Shown: positions 24,636 to 35,400 of the stretch, in pieces
Layout: every line of letters starts with the position of its first letter
Position numbering within the stretch: position 1 is the first letter of the stretch
From: Hydractinia symbiolongicarpus
Lineage: Eukaryota; Cnidaria; Hydrozoa; Anthoathecata; Hydractiniidae
DNA: 64,000 nt
NCBI RefSeq assembly: GCF_029227915.1
Contig: NC_079880.1
Span: 17,132,001 to 17,196,000, forward strand
Direction of reading: 5' to 3'
Notes under the pieces: model-generated
Databases searched by the model: none
What the model was told of the DNA's origin: nothing
Seen by the model: only the letters and a program-made list of their open reading frames with translations
Made by a program: the position numbers and the translations under genes

Positions 24636-24911
24636 TTAGACAACACCAATCACTTCACCGGTAGTAGCATCAACCATGTTATCTCCATCGTAAATTATTG
24701 TTCGTTTCTGTTTTGTCTCGAGGCCTCTGATGTACTCATCGAGTATTTTCATAGCTGTGATTTCTAGACATGGCTTGCAATGAGGCCTAAGAGTTTGCGT
24801 TGAAACATCTCTATATTATATCTTATTAATCGCAGATATAAGATCAGCTCTCTTAAGGGTTGAATACCCACGAATGCCCAATTCCCTGGCTTCTTTTTTC
24901 AAATCATTCAT
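24636..24911 (-). pseudogene. Small SAP-like domain protein with one internal stop
   Basis: The minus frame from ATG 24911 starts with a short helix-extended-helix motif (ELGIRGYSTLKRADLI) very like the N-terminus of the polymerase pseudogene at 20631. A TAA falls at codon 32, after which the same frame stays open to codon 91 and TAA at 24636. SAP and Rho-N motifs usually bind nucleic acid. It follows the 24915-25463 gene by three bases on the same strand, so the two were probably co-expressed. Confidence 0.5.
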
Positions 24912-24914
24912 TTA

Positions 24915-25463
24915 TTATACATCTGAATCAAAGTGTCGTGTCCTGGATTGTTGCACCGGTTTATACTTCAACTCTTCTAGCATAACCTGCAGATAGTTCC
25001 TATTCCCTTGCCGATAGATACTTGATAGCTTTAAAATGCAGATGCAGTCGCAGGGCTGCTTCAGTGGTAATGTTTGATCATGAAAATCAGTATTAATCTC
25101 CCTATTCCATTCCTTTACTTTGGTACTAACATTGCCTTTTTTAACTGGAGGGGTAGTGAATTCACTACCATATATTTTCTCAAACCATGTCAATATACTT
25201 TGGTATTTCTGAAGCCATTCTGGATGATTGTGTAAGTTAAATGACATCGTAAGTGGGGAACTCTCATCATATCGAGATGCTCCATTGCTATATAGCCCCC
25301 CTGGTGTTCTGATTAGTAGGGCGGTAATTCTATTATCATTTTTGTAACCTATCGCAAATCTATCATCCTTGCCTTTATTGACTTGTATTGGATCGCTAAG
25401 TACAATGTTTTCGATCTTTATATCAAAGATGTTAAATGCATCTAGGTTGCTATAAAAAGTCAT
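24915..25463 (-). CDS. 182-residue protein of the virus-like element (DUF5871-like?)
   Basis: Intact frame from ATG 25463 to TAA 24915. It opens MTFYSNLDAFNIFDIKIENI and has the pattern of small viral proteins that place an early conserved VxLSDP segment ahead of a LLIRTPGG segment and a later FNLHNHPEW stretch. I recall this order from the DUF5871-type proteins of some large DNA viruses, perhaps nucleic-acid binding; that link is weak. No membrane segment or signal peptide. The role is unknown. Confidence 0.45.
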   Translation of the reverse strand: MTFYSNLDAFNIFDIKIENIVLSDPIQVNKGKDDRFAIGYKNDNRITALLIRTPGGLYSNGASRYDESSPLTMSFNLHNHPEWLQKYQSILTWFEKIYGSEFTTPPVKKGNVSTKVKEWNREINTDFHDQTLPLKQPCDCICILKLSSIYRQGNRNYLQVMLEELKYKPVQQSRTRHFDSDV

Positions 25464-25565
25464 TGTTTCAATATCATTTCCATAAAATTTATGAAAAATA
25501 GACTCTAACTAGGGGTTTTTACAAGGACAGCACCCACCATTGTACGTGATAAACATCATGTAATG

Positions 25566-25667
25566 CTACCAACACAGCATTTTCCCGCATATAATTAACC
25601 TCCGTCCACACTTGCATCTATCATGTTTATCGAGATCAATTCCACATTCATCACTTTCCTCTTTCAT
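25566..25667 (-). CDS. Short Cys-rich ORF (33 codons)
   Basis: From ATG 25667 to TAG 25566 the frame reads ECGIDLDKHDRCKCGRR, with five cysteines in 33 codons, suggesting a small zinc-binding protein or the head of a longer, broken one. A second Cys cluster follows in another frame to about 25515. It sits upstream of the 25463 gene on the same strand. Confidence 0.3.
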   Translation of the reverse strand: MKEESDECGIDLDKHDRCKCGRRLIICGKMLCW

Positions 25668-25836
25668 ATTTATTTGATAGAACTCTGGTAACTGGGGCTC
25701 TGAAACGATCTGGAACATACTCGAACAGACCCGGATTGCGCTGGACTACTCTGATACACATATCCAAGGTCTTGAAGTAATACGGAACATACACGAACAT
25801 ACGGAACATACACAAAAGGGGACATATTTGGAACAA
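25668..25836 (-). pseudogene. Helical-repeat fragment resembling DUF4116
   Basis: The minus frame contains YFKTLDMCIRVVQRNPGLF then EYVPDRFRAPVTRVL, the KT-x-MC-x-AV-x-NP-x-LLxYVP rhythm of DUF4116-type repeats. About one and a half repeats are visible, with no plausible start, so it is a fragment. Such repeats occur in giant viruses and virus-like elements. Coordinates are those of the open frame; the recognisable part begins near 25790. Confidence 0.4.
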
Positions 25837-25855
25837 GGCGTAAAAAATAACAATA

Positions 25856-26470
25856 GATCCAGATCAACTTGTTGATAAGTTGGTAGCTTTTGTTTTATAT
25901 GTTCGCTGTTTTATATGAGACATCCACACAAGGCTTCTGATATCATAGCTATGGATGAGACTCCTGTATGGGCAGATATCGTTTCTTCTAAAACAGTGGA
26001 AGGTTAGGGAAAAAGACAATGACCGTAAAAACAACTGGTCATGAGAAATCTCGCGTTTCTGTGTGCCTTGCAGCAAAGGCTGATGGCAGTGAGACAGCCG
26101 CAATGGATAACCTCATGCAACAGAAAAATAGGATAATTGGCTAGCGGAAGAAGGAATTTAAAAGCTCACTGCTGGGCGAAACTTAAAACTTCCACCCGAC
26201 GTACAATCGGAAAATGGATCCTGAAGGCGTGGGAAAAAATTACTCCTGAAACTATCAAAACCTCTTTTAAGTAATGTGCACTGAACCTTGCGACAGACGG
26301 GTAAGAAGACGATCGTATTCACTCCTTTAAGGACACGGGAAAGCGGGAAAGGACATTTTAAAAAGCCAGCTTTTAATTTTAACTGAGGAAGATACTGATC
26401 CATTCCAAATAGATGAAAATGACGTTGTCACAGCAACACCCGAATTAGATGTTCGTTTAAAGTAAAAAGA
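25856..26470 (+). pseudogene. Pogo/jerky-type DDE transposase remnant
   Basis: Reading + from 25856, DQLVDKLVAFVLYVR is followed after a stop by IAMDETPVWADIVSSKTV, where the first catalytic Asp lies in MDET, then KTTGHEKSRVSVCLAAKADG. After a deletion that removes the other catalytic residues, the C-terminal pattern RTIGKWILKAWEKITPETI and CALNLATDG follows, with several stops. This is the CENP-B/pogo family. It lies next to the right terminal repeat and identifies the outer element. Confidence 0.7.
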
Positions 26471-26849
26471 AAGAAATGAAATAACACATTTTACATGTTT
26501 TTATTTTGGTAAAGTTAATAAGCTCCCCTGCTTAAATAACCGCCCCTGCCGAATAAGCGTCCCCTCTTTAAACATAAAAATTTTAAATAAGTGCCCCGGG
26601 CGCTTACTTCGTCATTTACGGTATACTAACTTATCTACTCCGAACAATTTCTTGTAGTCTCTTTTTTCTCTATTTTTTACAGTTTGTCAGACTCTCTTTC
26701 AAGGATACACACAATACTACCCAGAAAAAGCTCACAATGGCAGACAAGCAACCCCAAACTACTGAAAATCTAAGTTTTACCAGAATACAATGTTTGTGTC
26801 AGCTGTCTGTCTGAACAGCAGTCTCATGGAAAACAAAAATTTTTTGGTT

Positions 26850-27400
26850 GTTGTGAAGCTGACTCAAATTTCGAGGCGGATACAAATAGAATCCTATACT
26901 CAGATAACTTCCGTACATAAGTACAACGGCATCATAGAAATGACACACAAATACAAACAATGTTACAGGAATCTTGGTCTCATAATTTTGTAACACCATT
27001 ATAAGAAATATAATTTACCACCCACCAAGAATTTTAATGGCGGAATCTGACATACCACACCAGGCTGCCACTGTACGAAACTTTGTATTCAGTTCACAAG
27101 GGTTTTTGAGATTAATATATAAAAAGGCTGATACGTAATTTCGTCACTACTAGACAGCACAAACAAAGACTTTGTCTGGCACTCCGAAACATTAGGCATT
27201 GTCTGACGACCTTGACTGGACATAAGTCTCCTCCAACGTTAGCCAGTCGGATTTTGATTTCCTGCCTAAAAAAGTCTGTTTTGGATGGTTTGATAAACAA
27301 GTTGGCAATTGAAACAACAACAAAGCATGGGTTTTATTTAAAAATTTACAGTGGTATCGCAATAATGATTGTCTATGACTGATAATACCTGTATGCAAAT
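26850..27400 (-). pseudogene. Second tyrosine-recombinase relic
   Basis: On the minus strand, the frame at 27300-27112 reads IKPSKTDFFRQ and then DLCPVKVV, the usual KxSKTDxFR and LCPV blocks of transposon tyrosine recombinases. It is followed near 27060 by FRTVAAWCGMSDSAIKILGG (box II region) and near 26880 by LYPPRNLSQL, which corresponds to the tail around the active Tyr. Frame changes separate the blocks, so it is inactive. It differs from the 7.5-8.2 kb relic. Confidence 0.55.
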
Positions 27401-28168
27401 TATATAAAAATTTGATGACAATGGCTAGTATTTTGTTTTAAAATGGACGTAACAATAAGTGCCACATAAATTTTTAGGTATTGTCCTAATATATAATGGG
27501 GAGTCGCTGCTGCTGAAATATTGTTGCCACAAATTTTGTCTAATGGGGTGACACAAGGCGTTGGGCGCTGGAACGCAAATTTGGACCTGGCTTCTGTGAC
27601 CTGCTGGAGCTACAAGTTACGGGATGTTCCTGCATTCCTAATCCAAATGACTTAGTATCCCATAATCACCGATTTGCCAAAAAGAATTTTGCACATATAG
27701 TCCATAGCTTGTTATCACTTCTATCACAAAACATCTTAAAATTCAGTATTTCTTTCACATTCCTTTAGATTGTCATATCGTCTTCTTTCAAATTTTCTTG
27801 TGATGTCTTCCCATTTGTACTATAAGAATCTACAAAAAAAATGTTATTCAAGTTTTTTAGTCTACTTAGACCATCTGTGTTTAAAGATATAGTCCATACT
27901 TTACTTCTTGCGATTTTATACATTCATTAACCTGTCTTGACAATTCCTTCTTAAAGATAACAGTTTACGCAACATAGCTTTATTACAAGGTGAGAAGTTG
28001 CAATAAGTAAATACAAGCCTGCCAATGCTTTATCAAAACGTTCTATTATAATTGCATTGTTAGCATTCGTGATGTGGTCCAGTTTCTGCGTAACGCGGTA
28101 AAGAAAAATCTTATCCCTTTTCTGACTTTGATGATTTGTTTGATTCAAAGTGTTTGGAGACTGGGAAT
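27400..28168. other. No supported feature
   Basis: No gene, repeat pair or structural motif that I can support. It probably includes the rest of the decayed recombinase element. Confidence 0.4.
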
Positions 28169-28836
28169 TTAAAGGTTGCCTCCGACGTTATAACAAGTTA
28201 ATCTTAATCGAAAGAAACCATTAAAACATTATAGAAAAAAGTATTATTTTATGAGTTACTTACAAAATAAAAGCATAAACAGGATTTACTTATTCCATGT
28301 TTTCATAAAACCTTGTGCTTCGACCGCCATTATTGCAGCATTAAAAACACGCTTCAAAATCTTGATAAAAACATCAGGATACCGCCTGACGTCACAAGAG
28401 CCAAAACCACAGACTGTCTGGCAGCTTAAAAACGACGAAGCGATATTTCTATATGAAATTAATTATTAAGAAGTTGTTCCGCTATCACAATTATAATTAG
28501 CTTTAAAGGTTGCCTCCGACGTTATAACAAGTTCATCTTAACCGAAAGAAACCATTAAAACATTATAGAAAAAAGTATTATTTAATGATTTACTTGCAAA
28601 ATAAAAGCATAAACACGATTTACTTATTCCATGTTTTCATAAAACCTTGTGCTTCGACCACCATCATTGCAGCATTAAAAACACGCTTCAAAATCTTGAA
28701 AAAAACATCAGGATACCTCCTGACGTCACAAGAGCCAAAACCACATCGTCTTTGCAGCATGAAAACGACGAAGCGAGATTTCTATATGAAATTAATTATT
28801 AAGAAGTTGTTCCGTTATCACAATTCTAATTAGCTT
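28169..28836. repeat. Tandem duplication, two units of ~334 bp
   Basis: The unit starting TTTAAAGGTTGCCTCCGACG at 28168 recurs at 28502 with roughly 5% differences. Both contain the same short open frame, which is why similar peptides appear twice. This duplicates the left end of the TTAA element. Confidence 0.85.
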
Positions 28837-29461
28837 TAAAAATATTTTCTTTTTCATATTGTAAACATGTTTTTTGATTGGGTGTCCCTACTCTCCAGTG
28901 GAGGATTCGAAGTATCGTATAAGAAAGGATGTTGTGTGGGTAAAGGGATGACCTAAGAAACAAGGGCTTCATCAGACGCACAGGCCTTGTTTCTTATACC
29001 GCTTTCTGCTCGGGTAGTGAAATTGATCCGTGATAGAATCAAAACAACCCAACCTGGCGTAAGCGGTCAGTCATTACAAAGGGTCTGTTTATAACGAAAG
29101 GGTTACCTCTAAATAATTCTTTCTAGATTTGTTTGTTGACCATGCTTAACAGATTTGGTTAGTGATTGATAACAAACCACAAAAGATTATTAGCGAGGTG
29201 AAAAGGAAAGGGAAAAAAATGTACTGCCTTGTTGCTAAAGAAGTGATTTTATGGGCAAATATAATTGGTAGGTGAAAGGCACCTGTAATTGCCGTCCGGG
29301 AAAAAAACGAGCCTTCATTACCCCTGCCGAAAGGCCCTGTAGAGAGAATATTTTTGAAAACTCAATTAAATACTCACGAATGACATCATTTTGTTTTACT
29401 TTTTATTTTATGTAATTTGTACATATTATTTTTTATTTTTTTTTAATTTTTTTTAATTAAG

Positions 29462-30253
29462 TTAAAATACATTTTCGGCATCATGGAAAACCCATGTTAA
29501 CTCATTTTCAGGAACTAAACGCCCTTCCATATATTCTGTGTATACCCCGTCAAGCTCTGGATAAGCATCACGAATTTTTGTCTCTGCACATGACGGGATG
29601 ACCCTTTGCACAGATTTGCCAAGTCTGTTGTGAACCTACCACGTGAACTGTCGGTAAGAAGCATAGCAATATGTTCTAAAAGAAAAATGTTAACCTGAAA
29701 TATCAAACTTATGTTCTTATAAACCATATTTCTATAAACAGCTTGTTTTGACTGGAACAACATCTACTTACTTATTGGAAACGTCATTTCTTAGAGGAAG
29801 ATATGTCGATTCTCTATCATACATCCAACCAAAGCAGTCCAGAGATTTCCTTTCTAAAACAATAGGGTCGAAATCTTCGTGATTGACTATACAGTTTATT
29901 TCTAAAGAATATATTTTTAATAACTTAATAATCAGCATATAATGTTTCGTATATCCCGCTAAAAAGTACACACCTTGTAGGTTATATATATGACTTGATT
30001 CCAGTTTGTGACAGCAAAAACATTCAGTTTCAGTGCTCATTTGACGGCAATTGTTGCATTTACACCACGATGTAGCGTCAAGGTTAATCCTTAATTCTGC
30101 TATTTCCCCATCGCTATCACTGTCATATGTCACCCACGATGAGTCTGACAAATCCCCCCTACGTTTAGGTTCAAACTGGAAGCCAAGTACAACGTTAGAA
30201 CATTCTGATTCCGACTCATCCGAAGAAGACATAATTATTACAGTACTTAACAA
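29462..30253 (-). pseudogene. P2X7-receptor C-terminal-like zinc-domain gene, three exons, one nonsense codon
   Basis: Exons on the minus strand are 30253-29974 (ATG at 30253 or, more likely, 30232: MSSSDESE), 29901-29772 and 29675-29462. The two introns (72 and 96 nt) have GT-AG ends and keep the frame. The protein would be about 200 residues: an acidic Ser-rich head, then WCKCNNCRQM and CFCCHKLE, then CIVNHEDFDPIVL, YRQFTW and RVIPSCAETKIRDAYPE. This is the order of the C-terminal cytoplasmic domain of the P2X7 channel (P2RX7_C), here without a channel part. A TAG at 29638-29636 sits where the family has Trp or another residue, so this copy is disabled unless read through. Confidence 0.7.
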
Positions 30254-30659
30254 ACGTGTTGCTTTTAAAAGAAAACAAATAATTCTGCATTAAGCAAACA
30301 ACAAAATTTTTTTCTATCGTTATGAATCATCTATATCTCATAAATATTTAATACTTCGAAACATATCAACAAGGCATTCTAAACACGAATTAGTCAGTAG
30401 AATATATCACCGTGAGGCATCCTATAATTCTTTGGTCCTTGTGACGTCAATTATGCAGCCATTATGAATTTCAAAGTTCGAAAAGAAGCGTGAGCATGAT
30501 AAAGCTGCATGAAGTGAGGTAGCTCAAAATTTGAAAGTTTATTTACAATTATTTGCTGTACTAAACTTTTCTGTAAAAAACGAATGTTATTTTCTTAAAT
30601 ACTTATATGAATAGAACTTAATTAGGTAGCATCATTAAAATGTCGGAGGGAACCTTTAA

Positions 30660-31193
30660 GGAAGGACAGCTAATAATAAATTAGTAAATCCATATACAAA
30701 TTTTGTCCTAAATTTATGGTATCTCACAATCAAAACAGGAAATTTTATCATAAAAAGCCTAAAATAAGACAGTAATTAACTATAAGAGTACCCTGGTTTA
30801 TTTAGGCATTCAATAACAGTGCAAAAACATTTGAAAAAAACGTTTATATATTTGTACAGCCCGTAACATCGGTATGAACCTAATGAAAACTGATCAGTGA
30901 AGCATAACAAATTAAATCTTGTACCTCACTTTCTGCATGTTCACCTGTTTTTTATTTGTTCAGAATATGAAGAAAAATATCCGATTTTTAAATTGGGTAG
31001 GTAATATTTATCATTTTTGAATCCAGTTCAATTAATTGTAAAATGGTTTACATGTAGTATGGAAAGTTATAAAAATGTTTCAGTTCGTCGAATGCTGGAT
31101 TTAGAATTTTCTTTGCGATACTTTTAAGTACACAGTTGTACCTGGTGTGAAATCAATGCGTGCTCGTGATAAACTGTTAATTCAAGCAGTTCC
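30660..31193 (+). promoter_or_regulatory. Upstream flank of the first EGF-gene exon
   Basis: AT-rich DNA between the TTAA element and ATG 31194. It must hold the promoter if 31194 is a first exon. I see no convincing TATA box. Confidence 0.3.
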
Positions 31194-32472
31194 ATGATGA
31201 GACACTATTACAATGTACTGCTTGTTCTTTTTCTCTCCTGCCATCTCTGCAGGTGTAGTAACTCAACAAAGACGATGCATAATCAAACTCTAGAAGAAAT
31301 TAAAACTCACGGTGGTACGAAACACTCAGATCCGCATTCTAAGAAAAAACATAAAAAAGTAAAATATAACCTTTCAAATGTTTTTAACCAATTGCAACCA
31401 GATACATATGAACCTTCGCAAAACACTTCAGCAAATAGAAACACGACAAAGAAATTTGATATTTTACAACAGGTTTATAGTCGATTAGCTGCTAATAGAG
31501 GAAGGCCAAGTAATGACATAATTAATCTTCCAGGTGCTATTCATGTGTACGGACCACCTCCCAAACACAAAATGGGAGCACCACAGCTACCCGAAGCTGC
31601 GGAGCCATTTCGTGTTGTGGCAACGCCACACTTAAACAAAATCAACCCCTTTAATAGCGCAGGTAGTTTTATGCAACAGAGGTTTAATTATCACAGAAAA
31701 ATGCCTTTTCATTACTTTCAAAATAGAAGACCTTACGTTTTTAACACAAGACCGGAACATATGTATATGCCATATACGCATCATTATCACAGGGAAGAGT
31801 TTCATCCGTTTATGTCATCAAGAGGAACGTCAAATATACCAGAAAACAGAATTTTTCACGAAATGCAGCAGCCAGATCAAACTTTTAATAACAATATGAT
31901 AAGTCCAATACAAACACCAGTATATAATAGGGCAATGAATGAAGGCGTTCAAAATTTTATAGGAAGGCAGGATTTGAAAGACATTTCTGAATTTGATGGT
32001 CACAGAGAACCTCATGAATTCACAGAGGGTCCGAGTATGATACAAGGAGGTTTAATGGGCAGAGAAATAAGTCCTATGGTAGTTACAGGGCCAACCGAAA
32101 GAAATATAAATTTGCACGAACCTAATATTATACCTATACAGCAACAGATATATAATCCAGGTCCGGAACATCACCGATTTGAGCCCGGACAAGAATTAAC
32201 TGTTGGTCCTCAGCAAGAATTCACCAGTAAAACAACGGACCATTTTTATCCTAAACCGAAAACATACGAGATGCAAAATCCAGGTGTTATAACAAGCCCT
32301 GAGGAAGAAAATCAATTTGTTCCGTCTTCGTCTAAAGATATACAAGGTAACATTGATGTTCAAAGTCAAACTGGCCAAAGTAACGATATAATATATCAAG
32401 ATGGGATTGATCAACAGCCAGTACAACACGTGTTTCATAACCATCATCAAGTCACCAAGCACCATCACTATT
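31194..32472 (+). CDS. First coding exon N1: signal peptide plus His/Asn/Gln-rich region
   Basis: ATG-ATG at 31194. Residues 3-21 ([19 protein letters not shown]) form a signal peptide. About 400 residues of low-complexity, His-, Asn-, Gln- and Pro-rich sequence follow, with basic clusters (SKKKHKKVK) and the line [13 protein letters not shown]. The donor GTAAGT at 32473 ends the exon in phase 1 after HHY; reading on gives a stop eight bases later, so splicing is needed. I know no family for the low-complexity part. Confidence 0.75.
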
Positions 32473-35400
32473 GTAAGTAGATCGTTTCTCTGCAAGAAAA
32501 GCTTCAGCAGTTCTTTTATTATTTTAATTTCTTTAAAACATACTTTTAAAAAATCTTAATTGGTTCTCAAGATTTTTGACTTACAACTTTTGATAATTAT
32601 GCTAATTAATGCATGAGATCATATATTTGATATAAATGAAGTGCTGTCTTAAGGATTAATAAGTTATATGTGGTGTTTAAATATCTTTTTACCAATCCAT
32701 TGATATTTTGAACAGATACTAATAATAACATATGGTTAACCTAATTATCATTCATACCAGCAATTTCTCAGCATCTAACTTATGATGTCATAATTCTGCA
32801 TAATTAGCTAAAGTTTCAAGGCTTATATCTCGAAAAAATAAAGATTTTTCCAAAAGGTAAAAAGATTCATAGACAACTTTTAAAGCTTTTTCATATTAAA
32901 CCATTATGTTTTTTTACAAGCTTAAACCGTAGCGCAGATCTACCTTGAAAAATAAGCAACTGCAAGCACAATCATTTCATCGTAAGGAGCTTTTTGTTTT
33001 GCACTAAGTTGCACTAAGTGAAGTTCGCGAATTATGAAACAATTTCTCCGATTATATTTTCTGATAGACGAAGGAACCGCGCCTTTCTTTATTTTAAGAA
33101 TTAAAACCACAAATAGTATGTCATTCACTGGACTTTGGTATACTACCTATGCACCGCTTGTGATACCTTGGCAAGACTTTAAGACTGTTACAAATGCATC
33201 CAACAATTATTATTCGTGTTGGACGGAATTTTCTAATTTGTATCAGAGCCGATACTATAATGTTCTAATAAACTCCTAATAAACGCCTATTAAATTTCGT
33301 TCTCTAAAAAACGTTCCCTTCATCAGTTTAGAGGGGCGATTATCAGAATCTTTCTGACCCAAGCTATTTGTGTGTTAAAATTATTAGGAAAATATAGGTA
33401 TGTCAAAAAATGAATATTTGAATTTCATAGTTTGTTAAGAAACGCCAAATCCTTAATTAACGCTCCAATAAGCCTCCCATTAAAATATTCTTAATATGAA
33501 TTGAGTGCACGTTCAGAATATGAATTTTTGTACGCTGATGTTCCAGGGAAGGGTTAATCAGGGATACATTTTGTACTTAACTCGGTTGAAAAAAATATAT
33601 TGGATGTAACTGTACTTAGATGAATAAAACCTGAAAATTTGGCTTGATGAAGCATAAAATATTGGTCGAAAATTTTGGTCAAGAGAAAAATTCATTCCTC
33701 TAACATCGAAAGTTTGCAATGGTGGATGCATCAAGTTCAGGTCCCGTGAGGAGGAGCCACGGGGACGGAGGAGCAACCAAGGTGATGTATAAGGAGTCAG
33801 CATGGTTGGGTCATACACCATAGACATTCTATAATGTCAGAGGACTTACCCGCCTCTTTTAAACTTTTATTACTTTTATTTTTCATAATAAAATTGAAAA
33901 AAAATATAGTGACAATTTTAATAATATATAAACACACATCATATTGGCAATAGGGCAACCTATAACTTATATATGACTAACTTATCTAAAATTAATTTTA
34001 AATAATTAACAGCATAACAGTGATCCTGATGTCTCAACAAAAAAAAATTATCAGGCAAACCTCTCACCCAGTGTTGACAGTTATGTAATTACGAGGTCCT
34101 TTACTACGGGTATATTGGTGGTTACTGATGCATTTATTACTCATTCAAATAAACTTTTAAAATGTGCTTATACGAAACAACAAGCACATCCTGAAATTAG
34201 GGTTTAAAAAGAAGGGTCATAATAATTCAAAAGACGTTACCATAACCAGCATATTGTTGAAAATGATCGTTGCGCTTCTCGTTAACACTTTACCCTGATT
34301 AGTTTTTCTGTGAAAATTCTGCATTTGGTAGTTCGAAACTGTTTATTCACTTTAGTTCCTCCATGAACATAAAAAAGTATCTGAACAAGTAGGCGATTTA
34401 GCACCAAAAGATCTCGTCGTAAACACTGAACATGTGTCACGCCATTTAAATGTTTTGATATACATATTTTTTTTGGCTATTCTGCTTTGTCTTGTTATTT
34501 TAATAACAATATTTTAGTAAAAGCACGCTGCTACCCAAACCCCTGCAGAAACTCTGGAACATGCACTGCACTTGAGCATGGGTATGAATGTACGTGCAGT
34601 ATTGGTTTCAAAGGTGTTCACTGTGAAGGTATTTCTGCTTTTATGGACAACCATCACTTCGAAATAATGTAGAATATTTATTCGTATGATTACTTTATTT
34701 CATGTTATTGCACTATCTGTTCAAAAATATCAATCTTTATGAAACCAGAACTTTTCCATCGGACAAGAAAGATTTGCATCAGGAAATTGGGTGAGACAAG
34801 AGATTAGGTGACATAAAATCGGAAATCAATCCTATTAAAAGAAATAATCGAGAAAGGAAAGGCACTTAAGCGAGGGGCGGGCACTTAAGCGATGAATTAC
34901 GATCACATTTAGCATAATTTTAAATTTGTGAACAAAGTTGTAGCGACAGAGATAAGTCTTTAAAATTGTGAATGCTATTTTATCATTGTGCATTTGTAGA
35001 AATTAATCCTTGTCAACCGAATCCATGCAAAAATGGCGGATATTGTTATGAGACAGGAGAAGGGTATAAATGCACTTGCATAAAAGGATATAAAGGAGAA
35101 TATTGCGAATGTAAGTAGCAATTCTTTTTTCGAACGTCATGATATAATTAAGGTACATTATCAACTAAGCTCCTTCACTTTATCCATTCTTCTTTATTAA
35201 TCTTTGTTTATTAGTTCTTGACAGATGTCATCCCAGTCCATGTCACAACGGTGGCAAGTGTGTTGAAGTTGAGGATGATTTTCACTGCTCATGTCCAGCT
35301 TCTTTCAGAGGACGATATTGTGAAGGTAATATTACTTTTGTTCTGTAAATTTTTTTGACATCTCTGTTGCATAATTAGAGAAAAACAAACTTCAAAATTA

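Larger units (their letters stand above)
20385..25850. other. Decayed endogenous virus-like element with family B DNA polymerase (Polinton/adintovirus-related?)
   Basis: Contents in order: a polymerase pseudogene (+), a fragment of another protein fused to it in frame (+), an intact 214-residue membrane-type ORF (+), then on the minus strand a 182-residue ORF, a small SAP-like ORF, a short Cys-rich ORF and a helical-repeat fragment. Packing is tight: the stop at 23944-23946 is followed at once by ATG 23947, and three bases separate two minus-strand genes at 24911/24915. No integrase, protease, packaging ATPase or full capsid gene was seen. Boundaries are approximate, since no terminal repeats of its own were found. 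The family assignment is by recall only. Confidence 0.55.
20276..26621 (+). mobile_element. Pogo-like DNA transposon with TA target sites, interrupted by a virus-like element
   Basis: The left end reads TA-CTGTAAATGACGGATCAA and the right end, reverse complemented, reads TA-CCGTAAATGACGAAGTAA, so the ends are inverted repeats flanked by TA, as in the Tc1/mariner/pogo superfamily. Both ends also carry the internal motif ACCGCCCCTGCC(G)GAATAAGCG within about 100 bp. Just inside the right end is a broken pogo/jerky-type transposase (25856-26470). The space between is filled by a virus-like element that appears to have inserted into, or replaced, the rest of the transposon. Confidence 0.65.
28169..30659 (-). 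mobile_element. TTAA-flanked DNA element carrying a P2X7-C-like gene
   Basis: The left end is TTAA-AGGTTGCCTCCGAC (28169, and again at 28503). The right end, reverse complemented, is TTAA-AGGTTCCCTCCGAC (30656-30659 on the top strand). TTAA target duplication with 5' purine-rich ends fits Kolobok better than piggyBac, whose ends start with CCC. The left 334 bp are tandemly duplicated. The only recognisable gene is the three-exon P2X7-C-like gene on the minus strand. No transposase was seen, so the element is non-autonomous or has captured a gene. Confidence 0.55.

Noticed and set aside
32940-33279. Overlapping frames on both strands
   Set aside because: No conserved pattern, and they fall in an intron of the EGF gene.
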